NCBI RefSeq assembly: GCF_025567345.1
Contig: NZ_JAOQJS010000004.1
Coordinates: forward strand, 248,001-312,000
Source: Coprococcus ammoniilyticus
GTDB taxonomy: Bacteria > Bacillota > Clostridia > Lachnospirales > Lachnospiraceae
Length of the DNA: 64,000 nucleotides
Direction: 5' to 3'
Below are positions 1 to 8,652 of this stretch, piece after piece. A program made the position numbers and the translations under genes. Numbering within the stretch: position 1 is the first letter of the stretch; each line of letters opens with the position of its first letter. Below the pieces are notes generated by a model that saw only the letters and a program-made list of their open reading frames with translations, had not been told where the DNA came from and searched no databases.

Positions 1-339
1 GAAGTAAAAGCAGCAGTAAAGGCAGAAGTAAAAGAAGAGAAAAAGCCAGCAGCTAAGACTGTAGCAGCTAAAACTGAACCAGCAAAGACAGAAGTTAAGG
101 CTGAAGCAAAGAAGCCAGCAGCTAAAAAGCCGGCAGCAAAGAAGCCAGCAGTAGCTAAGACAACAGAGACAGTTTTTGTTGAATATAACAATGGACAGAT
201 CAATGTTTCTGACATTGTAGCAAAAGCAAAAGAAGCACTTGGCAATAAGGCAGTTAAGGAATTGAACGTATATTACCAGCCAGAAACAGGTATGGTATAC
301 TATACAGCTGATGGAGAATCAGGTTCTTACAGTCTTTAA
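1..339 (+). CDS. C-terminal part of a Lys/Ala-rich DUF6465-type protein (5' end outside window)
   Basis: The reading frame is open from base 1 and ends at a TAA at 337-339, so only the last 112 residues are seen. The first ~55 residues are a low-complexity Lys/Ala/Glu tract with KKPA repeats, like histone-H1-type tails. They are followed by a compact ~50-residue domain (FVEYNNGQINVSDIV, then ELNVYYQPETGMVYYT) of the kind called DUF6465 in Lachnospiraceae. Function is unknown; a basic tail could bind nucleic acid or cell-wall polymer, which is inference. A clear intrinsic terminator follows at 359-390, so this gene ends its own transcript. Confidence 0.7.
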   Translation, partial: EVKAAVKAEVKEEKKPAAKTVAAKTEPAKTEVKAEAKKPAAKKPAAKKPAVAKTTETVFVEYNNGQINVSDIVAKAKEALGNKAVKELNVYYQPETGMVYYTADGESGSYSL

Positions 340-358
340 TCTATAAATAGTTGGAAGG

Positions 359-390
359 GCAGCGTTCTTAACATAAGGATGCTGCTTTTT
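359..390 (+). terminator. Intrinsic terminator after the DUF6465-type gene
   Basis: A 12-bp stem (GCAGCGTTCTTA with TAAGGATGCTGC, two G-U pairs) with loop ACA is followed by five T. It separates the first gene from proC. Confidence 0.85.
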
Positions 391-419
391 CTGTATAATT
401 AGAAAGGAAGAAGTGAAAT

Positions 420-1214
420 ATGAAGATTGGTTTTATTGGCTGTGGCAATATGGCAACATCGATCATAAAGGGAATTATCAGAAAGCAGATCATAGATGCA
501 GAGAATATCATAGCATCTGCAAAGACGAAAGCGACACTTGACAGAGTTCAGAAAGAGCTTGGAGTAAAGGTATCAACCGATAATCTGGAGGTAACAGAAA
601 ACAGTGATATTCTGGTTCTGGCGGTAAAACCACAGTATTATCCGGAGGTGATCGCTCAGATAAAGGACGTAGTCCGTAAAGAGCAGATTGTGATCAGTAT
701 AGCACCAGGAAAAACATTAGACTGGTTACAGGAACAGTTTGGAGGATCTGTGAGGCTTGTCCGGACAATGCCAAATACACCGGCACTGGTTGGTGAGGGT
801 ATGACAGGAGCATGTCGGAATGAATATGTTACCGATGAAGATTATGCAACAGTTCTTCAGATTCTTGGAAGCTTTGGTGAAGTAGAGACAATACCGGAAA
901 ATCTGATGGATGTATGTGTATCGGTCAGCGGAAGTTCTCCGGCATATATTTATATATTGATCGAAGCTATGGCAGATGGAGCAGTGGCAGATGGTATGCC
1001 AAGAGCACAGGCATATAAATTTGCAGCACAGTCCGTGCTTGGAAGTGCAAAGATGGTACTTGAAACGGGAAAACATCCGGGTGAATTAAAGGATCAGGTC
1101 TGCTCACCTGGCGGAACAACGATAGAAGCTGTTCGCGTTTTAGAAGAAAAAGGCTTCCGTTCCTCCGTGATCGAAGCAATGAAAGCCTGTGTCCGCAAAG
1201 CTCGCGGAATATAA
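420..1214 (+). CDS. proC: Pyrroline-5-carboxylate reductase
   Basis: This is the last step of proline synthesis: NAD(P)H reduction of 1-pyrroline-5-carboxylate to L-proline, in the cytosol. The protein has 264 residues, normal for the family. It opens with the Rossmann dinucleotide site GFIGCGNMA, has the central motif VSGSSPAYIY and the C-terminal signature SPGGTTIEAVRVLE. The start is preceded by AGGAAG at good spacing. It is monocistronic, behind a terminator and facing the PII gene. No proA or proB lies nearby. Confidence 0.97.
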   Translation: MKIGFIGCGNMATSIIKGIIRKQIIDAENIIASAKTKATLDRVQKELGVKVSTDNLEVTENSDILVLAVKPQYYPEVIAQIKDVVRKEQIVISIAPGKTLDWLQEQFGGSVRLVRTMPNTPALVGEGMTGACRNEYVTDEDYATVLQILGSFGEVETIPENLMDVCVSVSGSSPAYIYILIEAMADGAVADGMPRAQAYKFAAQSVLGSAKMVLETGKHPGELKDQVCSPGGTTIEAVRVLEEKGFRSSVIEAMKACVRKARGI

Positions 1215-1296
1215 CAGCCGCTATAAAAGCCTGTGCTTGTGGTAGCTATAACTTTATTTCGCAGAACACTTGCATTTGATTCTTACGTAGCTGTTA

Positions 1297-1462
1297 TACA
1301 AATAAATCCGCTGTGCTATATTACACTGTTATGAAGCAAACCTTGTCCGAGGCCGGTACTTAAGCTACGTCTTTTGCAGCTTTATGTACCGCTGCTCGAG
1401 GACTAGAACGAAAGTGTTTTGCGTAATAACAGGTGTGGTATAGCACAGCGGATTTATTTGTA
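1297..1462. repeat. Long imperfect palindrome between convergent proC and PII genes
   Basis: The outer arms 1297-1320 and 1439-1462 are perfect inverse complements over 24 bp (TACAAATAAATCCGCTGTGC...). Pairing continues inward with mismatches through ACAC/GTGT, TGTTAT/ATAACA, GTCC..GGTAC/GTACC..GGAC and TTAAGCT/AGCTTTA around 1350-1400. Upstream bases at 1285-1292 (ACGTAGCT) can also pair with 1362-1369 (AGCTACGT), giving an alternative fold. It lies in a 261-bp gap between converging genes and lacks a clean T-run, so it is not a standard terminator. It could be a bidirectional transcription block or a miniature palindromic repeat. Confidence 0.75.
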
Positions 1463-1475
1463 TGACAGGTAGATG

Positions 1476-1814
1476 TTATAAGGCGGTGTCACCGTGTTCG
1501 CCGGTACGGATACGGATGACATCGGCAACATCATAGACGAAGATCTTGCCGTCGCCGACTTTTCCGGTTGATATCTTTTCACATACCTTAAAGATGATGT
1601 TATCGGCAACATCATCCTTGACGATGGTTTCAATCTTGATCTTCGGAATCAGGTTGACCACATATTCACTTCCACGGTATGTTGTTTTATAACCCTTCTG
1701 ATTACCATATCCCATAATATTTGATACAGTAGCACCGGTGGATCCGCATTCGTCCAGAATGGCTTTTACATCATCCAGTTTTTCAGAACGGACAATAATT
1801 GATAATTTCTTCAT
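1476..1814 (-). CDS. glnB: PII nitrogen-regulatory signalling protein
   Basis: Small trimeric sensor of 2-oxoglutarate and ATP/ADP that controls nitrogen uptake or assimilation proteins. The protein is 112 residues, as usual. The T-loop is intact (GNQKGYKTTYRGSEY, with the classic Tyr51), followed by the ATP-binding segment GKVGDGKIFV and the C-terminal RTGEHG. The longer in-frame ATG at 1832 is less likely, because GGAGGG sits seven bases before the ATG at 1814. No amtB, glnA or nif gene is adjacent, so whether it is GlnB or GlnK type cannot be decided from context. It faces proC across the palindrome at 1297-1462. Confidence 0.93.
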   Translation of the reverse strand: MKKLSIIVRSEKLDDVKAILDECGSTGATVSNIMGYGNQKGYKTTYRGSEYVVNLIPKIKIETIVKDDVADNIIFKVCEKISTGKVGDGKIFVYDVADVIRIRTGEHGDTAL

Positions 1815-1848
1815 GTATAACCCTCCATTCACATATACAACTAAAAAT

Positions 1849-1857
1849 ATGATACCA
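1849..1857 (-). promoter_or_regulatory. Extended -10 promoter of the PII gene
   Basis: On the minus strand this reads TGGTATCAT, an extended -10 (TGN + TATCAT) about 35 bases before the PII start codon. The same nonamer stands before clpX and purL. No good -35 is visible, as expected for extended -10 promoters. Confidence 0.5.
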
Positions 1858-2032
1858 TATTCTCGGTTTCATTTCTACAAGTGGAACAGAATGGGAGATT
1901 TTGTATATTATCTGAAGAAAAAACAGGAAAACAGGGAGAAATGAGAGTAGCTGTACTTAATTTAATTAATCGAGGGTGGTAATAAGAAAATTATTTAGAA
2001 AAATTTAACCGTTTTACCAGAAATAATACTGT

Positions 2033-2061
2033 TTTCATATGGGTGGAATCTGTGGTATCAT
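2033..2061 (+). promoter_or_regulatory. Putative clpX promoter with extended -10
   Basis: TGG directly before TATCAT at 2056-2061 forms an extended -10; the hexamer 17 bp upstream (TTTCAT) is a poor -35. Transcription would start near 2068, about 60 bases before the ATG. Confidence 0.45.
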
Positions 2062-2129
2062 GTAGCAGAGTTATATCATTTAATATAGATAGCTGTTTTA
2101 GACAGGAAACAAAAGTATGGAGGATGAAG

Positions 2130-3596
2130 ATGTCTGATTATAGAAATGATGATGAAAATAAAGAACTGACCAGTCAGACGGTGACTGATGATCATAAAAC
2201 AGAAGACAAGCGTGAGGACGAATACGAGAAATATTGTTATCTCTGCAGAAGACCGGAAAGTGTTGCCGGAAAGCTGATCGATATGCCGGGCAATATACAT
2301 ATCTGTGCAGACTGTATGCAGAAGACCTTTGATAATCTGAATCAGGGCGGATTTGGCGGAATGCAGTTTCTGGATCTCTCCAATCTTTCCAATATGGGAA
2401 ATATTGACATGAGCAGACTGATGGGAATGAATGATATACCGGATAAACAGAAGGTGAAGAAGAAAGCGGCAAAGCCGAAGAAAAAAGAACAGGAAATGAC
2501 ACTTGCAACGATCCCTGCACCACATAAGATCAAAGCAATGTTAGATGAATATGTGATCGGTCAGGAATATGCCAAGAAGGTAATGTCTGTTGCAGTATAC
2601 AACCATTATAAGCGTGTGCTGACAGACTCCATGGATGATATCGAGATCGAGAAATCCAATATGCTGATGGTAGGACCGACAGGCTGTGGTAAGACTTATA
2701 TTGTAAAAACGATCGCAAAGCTGTTGAATGTACCGCTTGCGATCGCAGATGCTACCACACTTACGGAAGCAGGTTATATCGGTGATGACGTAGAAAGTGT
2801 ATTGTCAAAACTTCTGGCAGCCGCAGATAATGATGTCGAAAAGGCAGAAAAGGGAATCGTATTTATCGATGAGATTGATAAGATCGCAAAGAAGCAGAAC
2901 AGCAACAGCCGTGATGTGAGTGGAGAATCTGTTCAGCAGGGATTGTTAAAGCTTTTGGAGGGGGCAGATATTGAGGTTCCGGTTGGTTCCGGAAGCAAGA
3001 ATGCAATGGTGCCTATGACAACGGTCAATACAAAGAATATTTTATTTATCTGTGGCGGTGCGTTCCCGGCGATAGAAGATATTATTAAAGCAAGATTGAA
3101 TAAACAGTCCTCGATCGGTTTCCGTGCAGATCTGAAGGACAAATATGACAAAGATCCGAACATTTTAAAGAAGGTGACCAATGAGGATCTCAGAGAGTTC
3201 GGTATGATACCGGAGTTTTTGGGAAGGCTGCCTGTTTTATTCACATTGGATGCTTTAGATAAGGAGATGTATATCAAGATCTTAAAGGAACCGAAGAATG
3301 CGATCCTGAAACAGTATAAGAAGCTGCTGGCACTGGATGAGGTAGATCTTCAGTTTGATGATTCTGCATATGAAGCAATCGCAGAAAAAGCACTTGAAAA
3401 GAATACAGGAGCAAGAGCGCTCCGGGCGATCATTGAGGAATTCATGCTGGATATCATGTATCAGATCCCAAGAGATGACAGCATTGGCAGGGTGATCATA
3501 ACCGGAGATTATGTAAATGAAAAGGGCAATCCGATCATCGAGCTTCGTGGTGTAGAACCGATGCAGATTGAGGCCTGTGCGACAAAACAATCATAA
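2130..3596 (+). CDS. clpX: ClpX-type AAA+ unfoldase
   Basis: ATP-driven unfoldase that feeds substrates to ClpP. An N-terminal zinc site CYLC-x19-CADC is followed by a ~60-residue Met/Lys-rich linker, then the AAA+ module: Walker A GPTGCGKT, pore loop GYIGDD, Walker B FIDEID, and sensor-2 TGARALR. The ClpP-docking tripeptide IGF is present (SSIGFRAD), so it should couple to ClpP. At 488 residues it is longer than the usual ~420, mostly through the linker. The start at 2130 has GGAGG six bases upstream; an in-frame ATG at 2043 has none. No clpP, tig or lon is adjacent, so this may be a second, stand-alone ClpX. Confidence 0.93.
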   Translation: MSDYRNDDENKELTSQTVTDDHKTEDKREDEYEKYCYLCRRPESVAGKLIDMPGNIHICADCMQKTFDNLNQGGFGGMQFLDLSNLSNMGNIDMSRLMGMNDIPDKQKVKKKAAKPKKKEQEMTLATIPAPHKIKAMLDEYVIGQEYAKKVMSVAVYNHYKRVLTDSMDDIEIEKSNMLMVGPTGCGKTYIVKTIAKLLNVPLAIADATTLTEAGYIGDDVESVLSKLLAAADNDVEKAEKGIVFIDEIDKIAKKQNSNSRDVSGESVQQGLLKLLEGADIEVPVGSGSKNAMVPMTTVNTKNILFICGGAFPAIEDIIKARLNKQSSIGFRADLKDKYDKDPNILKKVTNEDLREFGMIPEFLGRLPVLFTLDALDKEMYIKILKEPKNAILKQYKKLLALDEVDLQFDDSAYEAIAEKALEKNTGARALRAIIEEFMLDIMYQIPRDDSIGRVIITGDYVNEKGNPIIELRGVEPMQIEACATKQS

Positions 3597-3628
3597 TAAT
3601 TGATACTATAAGAGAAAATATTGTAATT

Positions 3629-3680
3629 AATAAGGCTTAAAGATTGTATACAGAAAATATACGGTCTTTAAGCCTTTATT
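3629..3680 (+). terminator. Intrinsic terminator after clpX
   Basis: AGGCTTAAAGA (3633-3643) pairs with TCTTTAAGCCT (3665-3675). An inner stem GTATA/TATAC forms the top, and A and T runs flank it, so it could act in both directions. Confidence 0.8.
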
Positions 3681-3937
3681 ATATGGATCATAATTTTCAG
3701 ATCGTGAAATCATATGGCGGAGCGAAGACGGAAAAATACCGGAGCTTTTGAATTATTGTATTGCGTCGGCATCAGTATGTAAATGGTTATCTCTGGGTAA
3801 AATAAAAGGAAAATACAGATGTATTGCAGGAGGGCGGTCTGGGAATCTTCCGATGATACCGCAGCCTTGTATCAAGGTAGTCCTTGATGGTCTGGGAATC
3901 CTGTGATACTATGAAAAAAAGCGAAAAGGAGCAGGGT
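3681..3937. other. Gene-poor stretch before the DUF885 lipoprotein
   Basis: About 260 bp without a convincing gene. One plus frame is open from 3694 to a TGA at 3904-3906. It includes a stretch reading VCKWLSLGKIKG and later GRSGNLPMIP, faintly like the end of excisionase-type winged-helix proteins, but it has no start codon or ribosome site. The sequence GGTCTGGGAATC occurs twice (about 3836 and 3889). I consider it non-coding or a decayed remnant. Confidence 0.35.
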
Positions 3938-5815
3938 ATGTTAAAAAAGAGATTATTACGAACCTGTAAAAATGTAATGGCTGCGGCTATCTGCATTTCT
4001 CTTGCGGTTGGATTATCTGCCTGTGGGGAGACGCAGGGAGAGCGCAGACATCTGAATGACAAAAACGATACAACTGAAAATACAGAGAGGGCGCAGGAGT
4101 CTTTCTCCGAGGATGCGCTGAAGGAGCAGCAGGAATTTGAACAGTATCTGGATGATTATTTTAAGGATGTTGTTACGGACGACACGTTGACGTATAATTA
4201 TACGATCAGGGATGGTGCGGATTACGGTCTGGAAGAACCGGAGGTCACACTGGGAGACCCGGGAATGACAGCAGAGGAGATCGGACAGGATAAGGAAGAG
4301 TTTGAAGGCTGGGTAAAGAAGCTGGATGCTATTGACCGTTCCTGCCTGACAGAGGATCAGAAGCTGACCTATGATGTGCTGGATGAGTATTTTGAAGTGT
4401 CTGCGGGAATTTTTGATAATGTATATCTGTATGAGCCGTTTTCCCCGATGCGTGGACTTCAGGCCAATATTGCAACGAATTTCACAGATTACCGATTTGA
4501 TGATAAGGGAGATGTGGAACGTTATATTGAACTGCTTGGTCAGATCCCGGATTATTTTGCAGAGTATCTGGATTTTGAACAGGAAAAGTCAGAAAAAGGT
4601 TATTTTATGAGTGATGCAGTCTGCGATAAAGTCATCAGTCAGTGCAAGGATTTTGTTGCAGATAAAGAAAATCATTTTATGGTAACAACATTTAATGATA
4701 ATATTGACGCACTTGATTTTCTGACGGATGAGGAAAAGGCAGAATACAAGGAGGCTAATAAGCAGGCAGTTGTGAATTCCCTGCTTCCGGCATTTGAGAA
4801 TGTTGCAGCGGTGCTTTCCGGTCTGAAGGGAACCGGAACCAATGATGGTGGTATCTGCAACTATGATGGTGGCAAGGAATATTATGAATATCTGCTGAAA
4901 AATTTTGCAGGAACAGCCAAGTCGCCGGAAGAGGTAATCGATATGCTGGATACAGAGCTTCAAAAACTCATGGTATCGTTATATCAGTATTATTTGGGAA
5001 ATCAGGCGGCATATGAATATTTTGCTGCCAATTATGATTCAATATTTGCGGAAACCGATCAGATGACAGCTTCGGAAATGGTCGATAAAATGATGGAAAC
5101 GGCATCAGAGCATTATCCGGATGCAGGAACGATAAACTATAAGGCAGAGGCGCTGGATAAGAACCTCGAAACGATCATGGATGATGTACTGGCTTATTAT
5201 ATGGCGCCGGCAATCGATGATCCGGATAATAATCTGATCCGGGTGAATGGTCTGCATACGGATGGCATGTGGACGACACTGGCACATGAGGGATATCCGG
5301 GTCATATGCTGCAAAATGCTTATTATATGTCAACGGATCCGGAGCCGGTCCGGACTTTGATGAACTTCTTAGGATATAAAGAAGGATGGGCGATGTATGC
5401 ATGTTATGATTCTTTATATTACTATGAGTATGAGGAACCGGAATATGGAGACACCATTGCAGCCCTTTATCAGTTGAATGATGAGATGAGTTATCTTATG
5501 ATGGGAAGAGTGGATCTGGGAATCAATTATGAGGGATGGACGTTGCAGGATACAGCCGATTATCTGACAAAGAATGGAATGGATGGCAGTGCTGCACAGG
5601 AGCTGTACACGACAATGGTCGGAGATCCGGCAGTATATCAGAGTTATTCGACCGGATATTATGAAATGAAAGAACTGCGGGATTATGCAGAAGAGAAAAT
5701 GGGAGATGACTTTGACCTGAAAACATTTAACACGATTATTCTGGAAACAGGTCCATGTCAGTTTGATATACTGAAGGAACAAGTGGATAAGAAGCTGCAG
5801 GGGCCGATCATATAA
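3938..5815 (+). CDS. DUF885 family zinc-peptidase-like lipoprotein
   Basis: 625-residue secreted lipoprotein. An N-terminal basic stretch and hydrophobic helix end in the lipobox LSAC, with Cys29 as the predicted lipidated residue. The bulk is a helical DUF885 domain carrying the family signature HEGYPGHM at about residues 450-457, where His450, Glu451 and His456 would be metal and catalytic residues of a gluzincin-like peptidase. Substrate is unknown. The start at 3938 is chosen because AGGAG stands six bases before it; longer in-frame starts at 3884 and 3911 lack a site. It is followed after 62 bp by a subtilase gene. Confidence 0.9.
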   Translation: MLKKRLLRTCKNVMAAAICISLAVGLSACGETQGERRHLNDKNDTTENTERAQESFSEDALKEQQEFEQYLDDYFKDVVTDDTLTYNYTIRDGADYGLEEPEVTLGDPGMTAEEIGQDKEEFEGWVKKLDAIDRSCLTEDQKLTYDVLDEYFEVSAGIFDNVYLYEPFSPMRGLQANIATNFTDYRFDDKGDVERYIELLGQIPDYFAEYLDFEQEKSEKGYFMSDAVCDKVISQCKDFVADKENHFMVTTFNDNIDALDFLTDEEKAEYKEANKQAVVNSLLPAFENVAAVLSGLKGTGTNDGGICNYDGGKEYYEYLLKNFAGTAKSPEEVIDMLDTELQKLMVSLYQYYLGNQAAYEYFAANYDSIFAETDQMTASEMVDKMMETASEHYPDAGTINYKAEALDKNLETIMDDVLAYYMAPAIDDPDNNLIRVNGLHTDGMWTTLAHEGYPGHMLQNAYYMSTDPEPVRTLMNFLGYKEGWAMYACYDSLYYYEYEEPEYGDTIAALYQLNDEMSYLMMGRVDLGINYEGWTLQDTADYLTKNGMDGSAAQELYTTMVGDPAVYQSYSTGYYEMKELRDYAEEKMGDDFDLKTFNTIILETGPCQFDILKEQVDKKLQGPII

Positions 5816-5877
5816 CAGGTGCAAAAAAAGGTATAGAAAGAAATCAGACGGAATAGACTGTATACGAAAAGCATACG

Positions 5878-7620
5878 ATGGGAATCGAAATGGAATGTGA
5901 AAATGTAGCGTACAGGGAAGATTATGCAGACTATCTGATTGAATACAACGAAGAGCGGGAAACTGTTTTGGATATTTACAAAGAAAGCGGCTGCCTGCTC
6001 TTTATTGATGAGCGGTTTGCTGTTTTATACAGGGAGAAGCCGGAGAATTATATGCAGATCTTTTCCAGACTGGAATATACACTTTTCCCCAAATTGTATG
6101 GGCTGATGGATACCAGTAGTGTAGAAGCAGTCGGAGCTGTGAATATACAGCAGGAATCGATCCTTGGACTTACCGGAAAGGGAATTCTGATCGGAATTAT
6201 CGATACCGGGATTGATATTCGGAATGATCTGTTTCTGGATGTTGCCGGAAATACAAGAATTCTTGTAGCATGGGATCAGTCCGTGCCGGGACCGTCAGAT
6301 CAGGAAGAAAATCCCGGATATGGAACGGTATATCAGCAGGAGGATATTAATGAAGCCATACGAAATGAAGCGGATATCCTGACAGATGCAAATGGACATG
6401 GAACCTTTCTTGCAGGGATTGCAGCAGGAAAACGGACAGCTGATTTCACAGGAGTGGCGCCGGAAGCAGAATATGTGATTGTAAAATTAAAGCAGGCAAA
6501 GAATAATCTGCGAGGATTATATGGTGTGCCGGAGGACGTAGAAGCATATCAGGAAAATGATATTATGATGGGGGTAGCATTTCTGCGGAGACAGGCAAGC
6601 AGACTTCGGAAAAATATATCAATCCTGATTGGAGTTGGTTCGAACAGTGGGAGCCATACTGGTTCTTCTGCATTAGAAGCACTGCTTTCAAATGTTGGTA
6701 TCATGACCGGAGTTGCTGTGTCCGTTCCGGCAGGAAATGAGGGAATTGCGGGGCATCATTTCAGAGGCAGGATCGAAGGGGGAAGCGCTTATACGGAAAT
6801 GGAGATTAATGTTACGGGAAATAACAGCTTTACACTTGAGATCTGGGGAGCGGTTCCCAATACATATTCTGTGGCATTTGAGATTCCGGGTGGGGAGTTT
6901 GTAAGTCAGATTGCTCCCCGCTTTGATAAAAGTGAAGTCATACGTCCGGTTTTTGGTGGTGGGATCATATATATCGATTATTTTCTTGTAGAGGATCAGT
7001 CGGGAGAAGAACTGATCATGATGCGCTTTTTTGATCCGCCAAATGGTCTGTGGCGGATCCGGGTATATGGAAGCGGTGATACCGAGAAGACCTTTCATGC
7101 ATGGCTGCCGATCACGGCATTTCTTTCCCCGGATACCCGGTTTATAAGGCCAACGCCTGAAACAACGCTTGTGAATCCGGCTACAGGAGTAGTTCCGATG
7201 GGAGTGGGGGCATATGATCATTATTCGGATACACTGTTTCTGGATGGAAGCAGGGGATATACGGCGGCAGATGATATCAAGCCGGATTTTGTTGCTCCGG
7301 GTGTTGATGTATATGGTCCGGGCAGAGCAGGAACATTTGTCAGGAAAACGGGTACTTCTGTTGCAGCAGCGCATTGTGCCGGGTGTGCGGCATTAATCCT
7401 GCAATGGGCAAGAGACCGGGATCTGGCACGGTTTGTAAATGGAAATCAGATCCGTAATTATTTTATTCGGGGAGCAGTTCGTCCGGGAACGGCAGGAAGT
7501 CCGTTTTCATATGTCATGAATGATACAGAGGGATATCTGTTTGCAAGGAAATATCCGAATCCGGAGTGGGGCTATGGAATCCTGAATGTGTATAATACCT
7601 TTGATTCGCTCCGGACCTGA
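5878..7620 (+). CDS. S8 family subtilisin-like serine protease (Csp-type)
   Basis: 580 residues with an intact catalytic triad: Asp109 (GIIDTGID), His174 (NGHGTFLAG) and Ser494 (GTSVAAAH). Between His and Ser lies a ~190-residue insertion rich in beta structure, as in the jelly-roll domain of clostridial CspB-type proteases, which process spore-cortex lytic enzymes during germination. There is no export signal, matching Csp-type proteases made inside the cell. With two Spo0A-type genes 5 kb away a spore role is possible, but the family is also common in Lachnospiraceae with no known spore function. The ribosome site is weak; an ATG four codons later is an alternative. Confidence 0.88.
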   Translation: MGIEMECENVAYREDYADYLIEYNEERETVLDIYKESGCLLFIDERFAVLYREKPENYMQIFSRLEYTLFPKLYGLMDTSSVEAVGAVNIQQESILGLTGKGILIGIIDTGIDIRNDLFLDVAGNTRILVAWDQSVPGPSDQEENPGYGTVYQQEDINEAIRNEADILTDANGHGTFLAGIAAGKRTADFTGVAPEAEYVIVKLKQAKNNLRGLYGVPEDVEAYQENDIMMGVAFLRRQASRLRKNISILIGVGSNSGSHTGSSALEALLSNVGIMTGVAVSVPAGNEGIAGHHFRGRIEGGSAYTEMEINVTGNNSFTLEIWGAVPNTYSVAFEIPGGEFVSQIAPRFDKSEVIRPVFGGGIIYIDYFLVEDQSGEELIMMRFFDPPNGLWRIRVYGSGDTEKTFHAWLPITAFLSPDTRFIRPTPETTLVNPATGVVPMGVGAYDHYSDTLFLDGSRGYTAADDIKPDFVAPGVDVYGPGRAGTFVRKTGTSVAAAHCAGCAALILQWARDRDLARFVNGNQIRNYFIRGAVRPGTAGSPFSYVMNDTEGYLFARKYPNPEWGYGILNVYNTFDSLRT

Positions 7621-7672
7621 CACTGTAAATGTAACAAAAATGTAAAAGATTTATAATTTTTCGTAAAATGAT

Positions 7673-7701
7673 TTTACAGATTTTGTGCGGTGTATTATAC
7701 T
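7673..7701 (+). promoter_or_regulatory. Sigma-A promoter of the T/E-repeat protein
   Basis: TTTACA (7673-7678), 17-bp spacer, TATACT (7696-7701). The start of transcription would be near 7708, 70 bases before the ATG. Confidence 0.75.
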
Positions 7702-7779
7702 ATAAGACGTGTTTGTAACCAACAGGTAAAGGGCATGTATAAAATGTGCCAGAATGGATAATAATAGTCGGAGGTACAT

Positions 7780-8583
7780 ATGGATAAAAAGATTCATACG
7801 GATAACTCAGAAATATTTGAAACAGAAGATATAGATGAAGTAAGTGAGATCACAGAGACAGAAGATATAGATGAAACCGAGCCGGAAGAGACAGATCAGA
7901 CAGATGTTCTGGAAACGGATGAAGTTCCTGCAAAGAAACGGTTCTGGAGGAAGGATAATATACTGAAGATCATAGTTGCAGTGTTTGCTGTACTTATCAT
8001 ATGTGAATATACCTTCTTTGGTGTGTTCTTTCAGACAAATAAAGCAAAATATGAAAAGGCAAAGCAGGAGACGCAACAGGAAGAGAGTTCTACTGAGGAG
8101 AAGAAAGTAAATATTGTTACAGAAGAGCCTTTGCCAACTACAAATATTAATGACGATTCCGAGAATGAAGAAGAAATAGAAGTAACATCGGAATATAATA
8201 CCTATGATTCACACACATCTTACTCTACGGAAGCCTCTACGACGTATGAGGTAACAACGGCAGCGGGAACCGAAGATGAACTTCCGGTTGTAACGACCGA
8301 GGAACAGAAGCCGATCGTAACCGAAGAGCCGTCAACGGAAGAAAAGACGACAGAAGAGAAGACAACCGAGGAGAAGACAACCGAAGAGAAGACGACTGAG
8401 GAAAAGACGACGGAAGAACGTACGACCGAGGAAAAGACAACCGAAGAAAAGACGACAGAAGAGCGTACAACGGAAGAGAAAACGACGGAAGAGAAGACAA
8501 CGGAGGCTACGACAGAAGCTACAACGGATCCATCCACAAAAGCAGATCAACCGATCGACCTTCCATTTATTCCGGCAGAATAA
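7780..8583 (+). CDS. Membrane-anchored protein with a Thr/Glu/Lys repeat tail
   Basis: 267 residues of unknown function. The first ~65 residues are acidic and probably cytoplasmic, ending in a basic patch (KKRFWRKD). One transmembrane helix follows (about 67-88, IIVAVFAVLIICEYTFF). The outer part is Ser/Thr/Glu-rich and ends in eleven five-residue units TEEKT or TEERT, then a short TTEATT tail. Such tails usually span the cell wall and may be glycosylated (inference). A good promoter precedes it and a shared terminator follows. A second Thr-rich protein lies at 54925-55563. Confidence 0.85.
   Translation: MDKKIHTDNSEIFETEDIDEVSEITETEDIDETEPEETDQTDVLETDEVPAKKRFWRKDNILKIIVAVFAVLIICEYTFFGVFFQTNKAKYEKAKQETQQEESSTEEKKVNIVTEEPLPTTNINDDSENEEEIEVTSEYNTYDSHTSYSTEASTTYEVTTAAGTEDELPVVTTEEQKPIVTEEPSTEEKTTEEKTTEEKTTEEKTTEEKTTEERTTEEKTTEEKTTEERTTEEKTTEEKTTEATTEATTDPSTKADQPIDLPFIPAE
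8335..8499 (+). repeat. In-frame 15-bp tandem repeats encoding TEEKT
   Basis: Eleven consecutive 15-bp units code for TEEKT (nine) or TEERT (two). Synonymous codons vary between units (ACG/ACA/ACC, GAA/GAG), so the array is old or held at the protein level rather than a fresh slippage product. Confidence 0.85.
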
Positions 8584-8593
8584 GAATATAGAT

Positions 8594-8652
8594 AAAAAGC
8601 AGTCCAGTCTGGATGGTGAAGAACAGATCACCGGAGACTGAACTGCTTTTTT
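8594..8652. terminator. Bidirectional terminator between convergent genes
   Basis: AAAAAGCAGTCCAGTCT pairs with AGACTGAACTGCTTTTTT around a 22-base loop. The T-run serves the plus gene and the A-run the minus gene; the stop codon of the M15 gene overlaps its end. Confidence 0.85.

Larger units (their letters stand above)
1815..2129. other. Intergenic region between divergent PII and clpX genes
   Basis: 315 bp of A/T-rich DNA separating two divergent genes. It holds an extended -10 promoter in each direction (1849-1857 minus, 2053-2061 plus). I see no RNA gene, no T-box and no conserved small ORF with a ribosome site. Confidence 0.6.

Noticed and set aside
1965..1985. GAGGGTGGTAA sequence resembling the T-box antiterminator consensus
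   Set aside because: No stem I, specifier loop or terminator, and the downstream gene is clpX rather than an amino-acid gene.
3694..3906. Open plus-strand frame of ~70 codons with a faint winged-helix/excisionase look
   Set aside because: No start codon or ribosome site near its beginning, the similarity is weak, and part of it overlaps the leader of the lipoprotein gene; kept only as an intergenic note.
8220..8537. Minus-strand open frame rich in Val/Ser opposite the TEEKT repeats
   Set aside because: It is the complement of a repeat array and has no independent ribosome site or domain.
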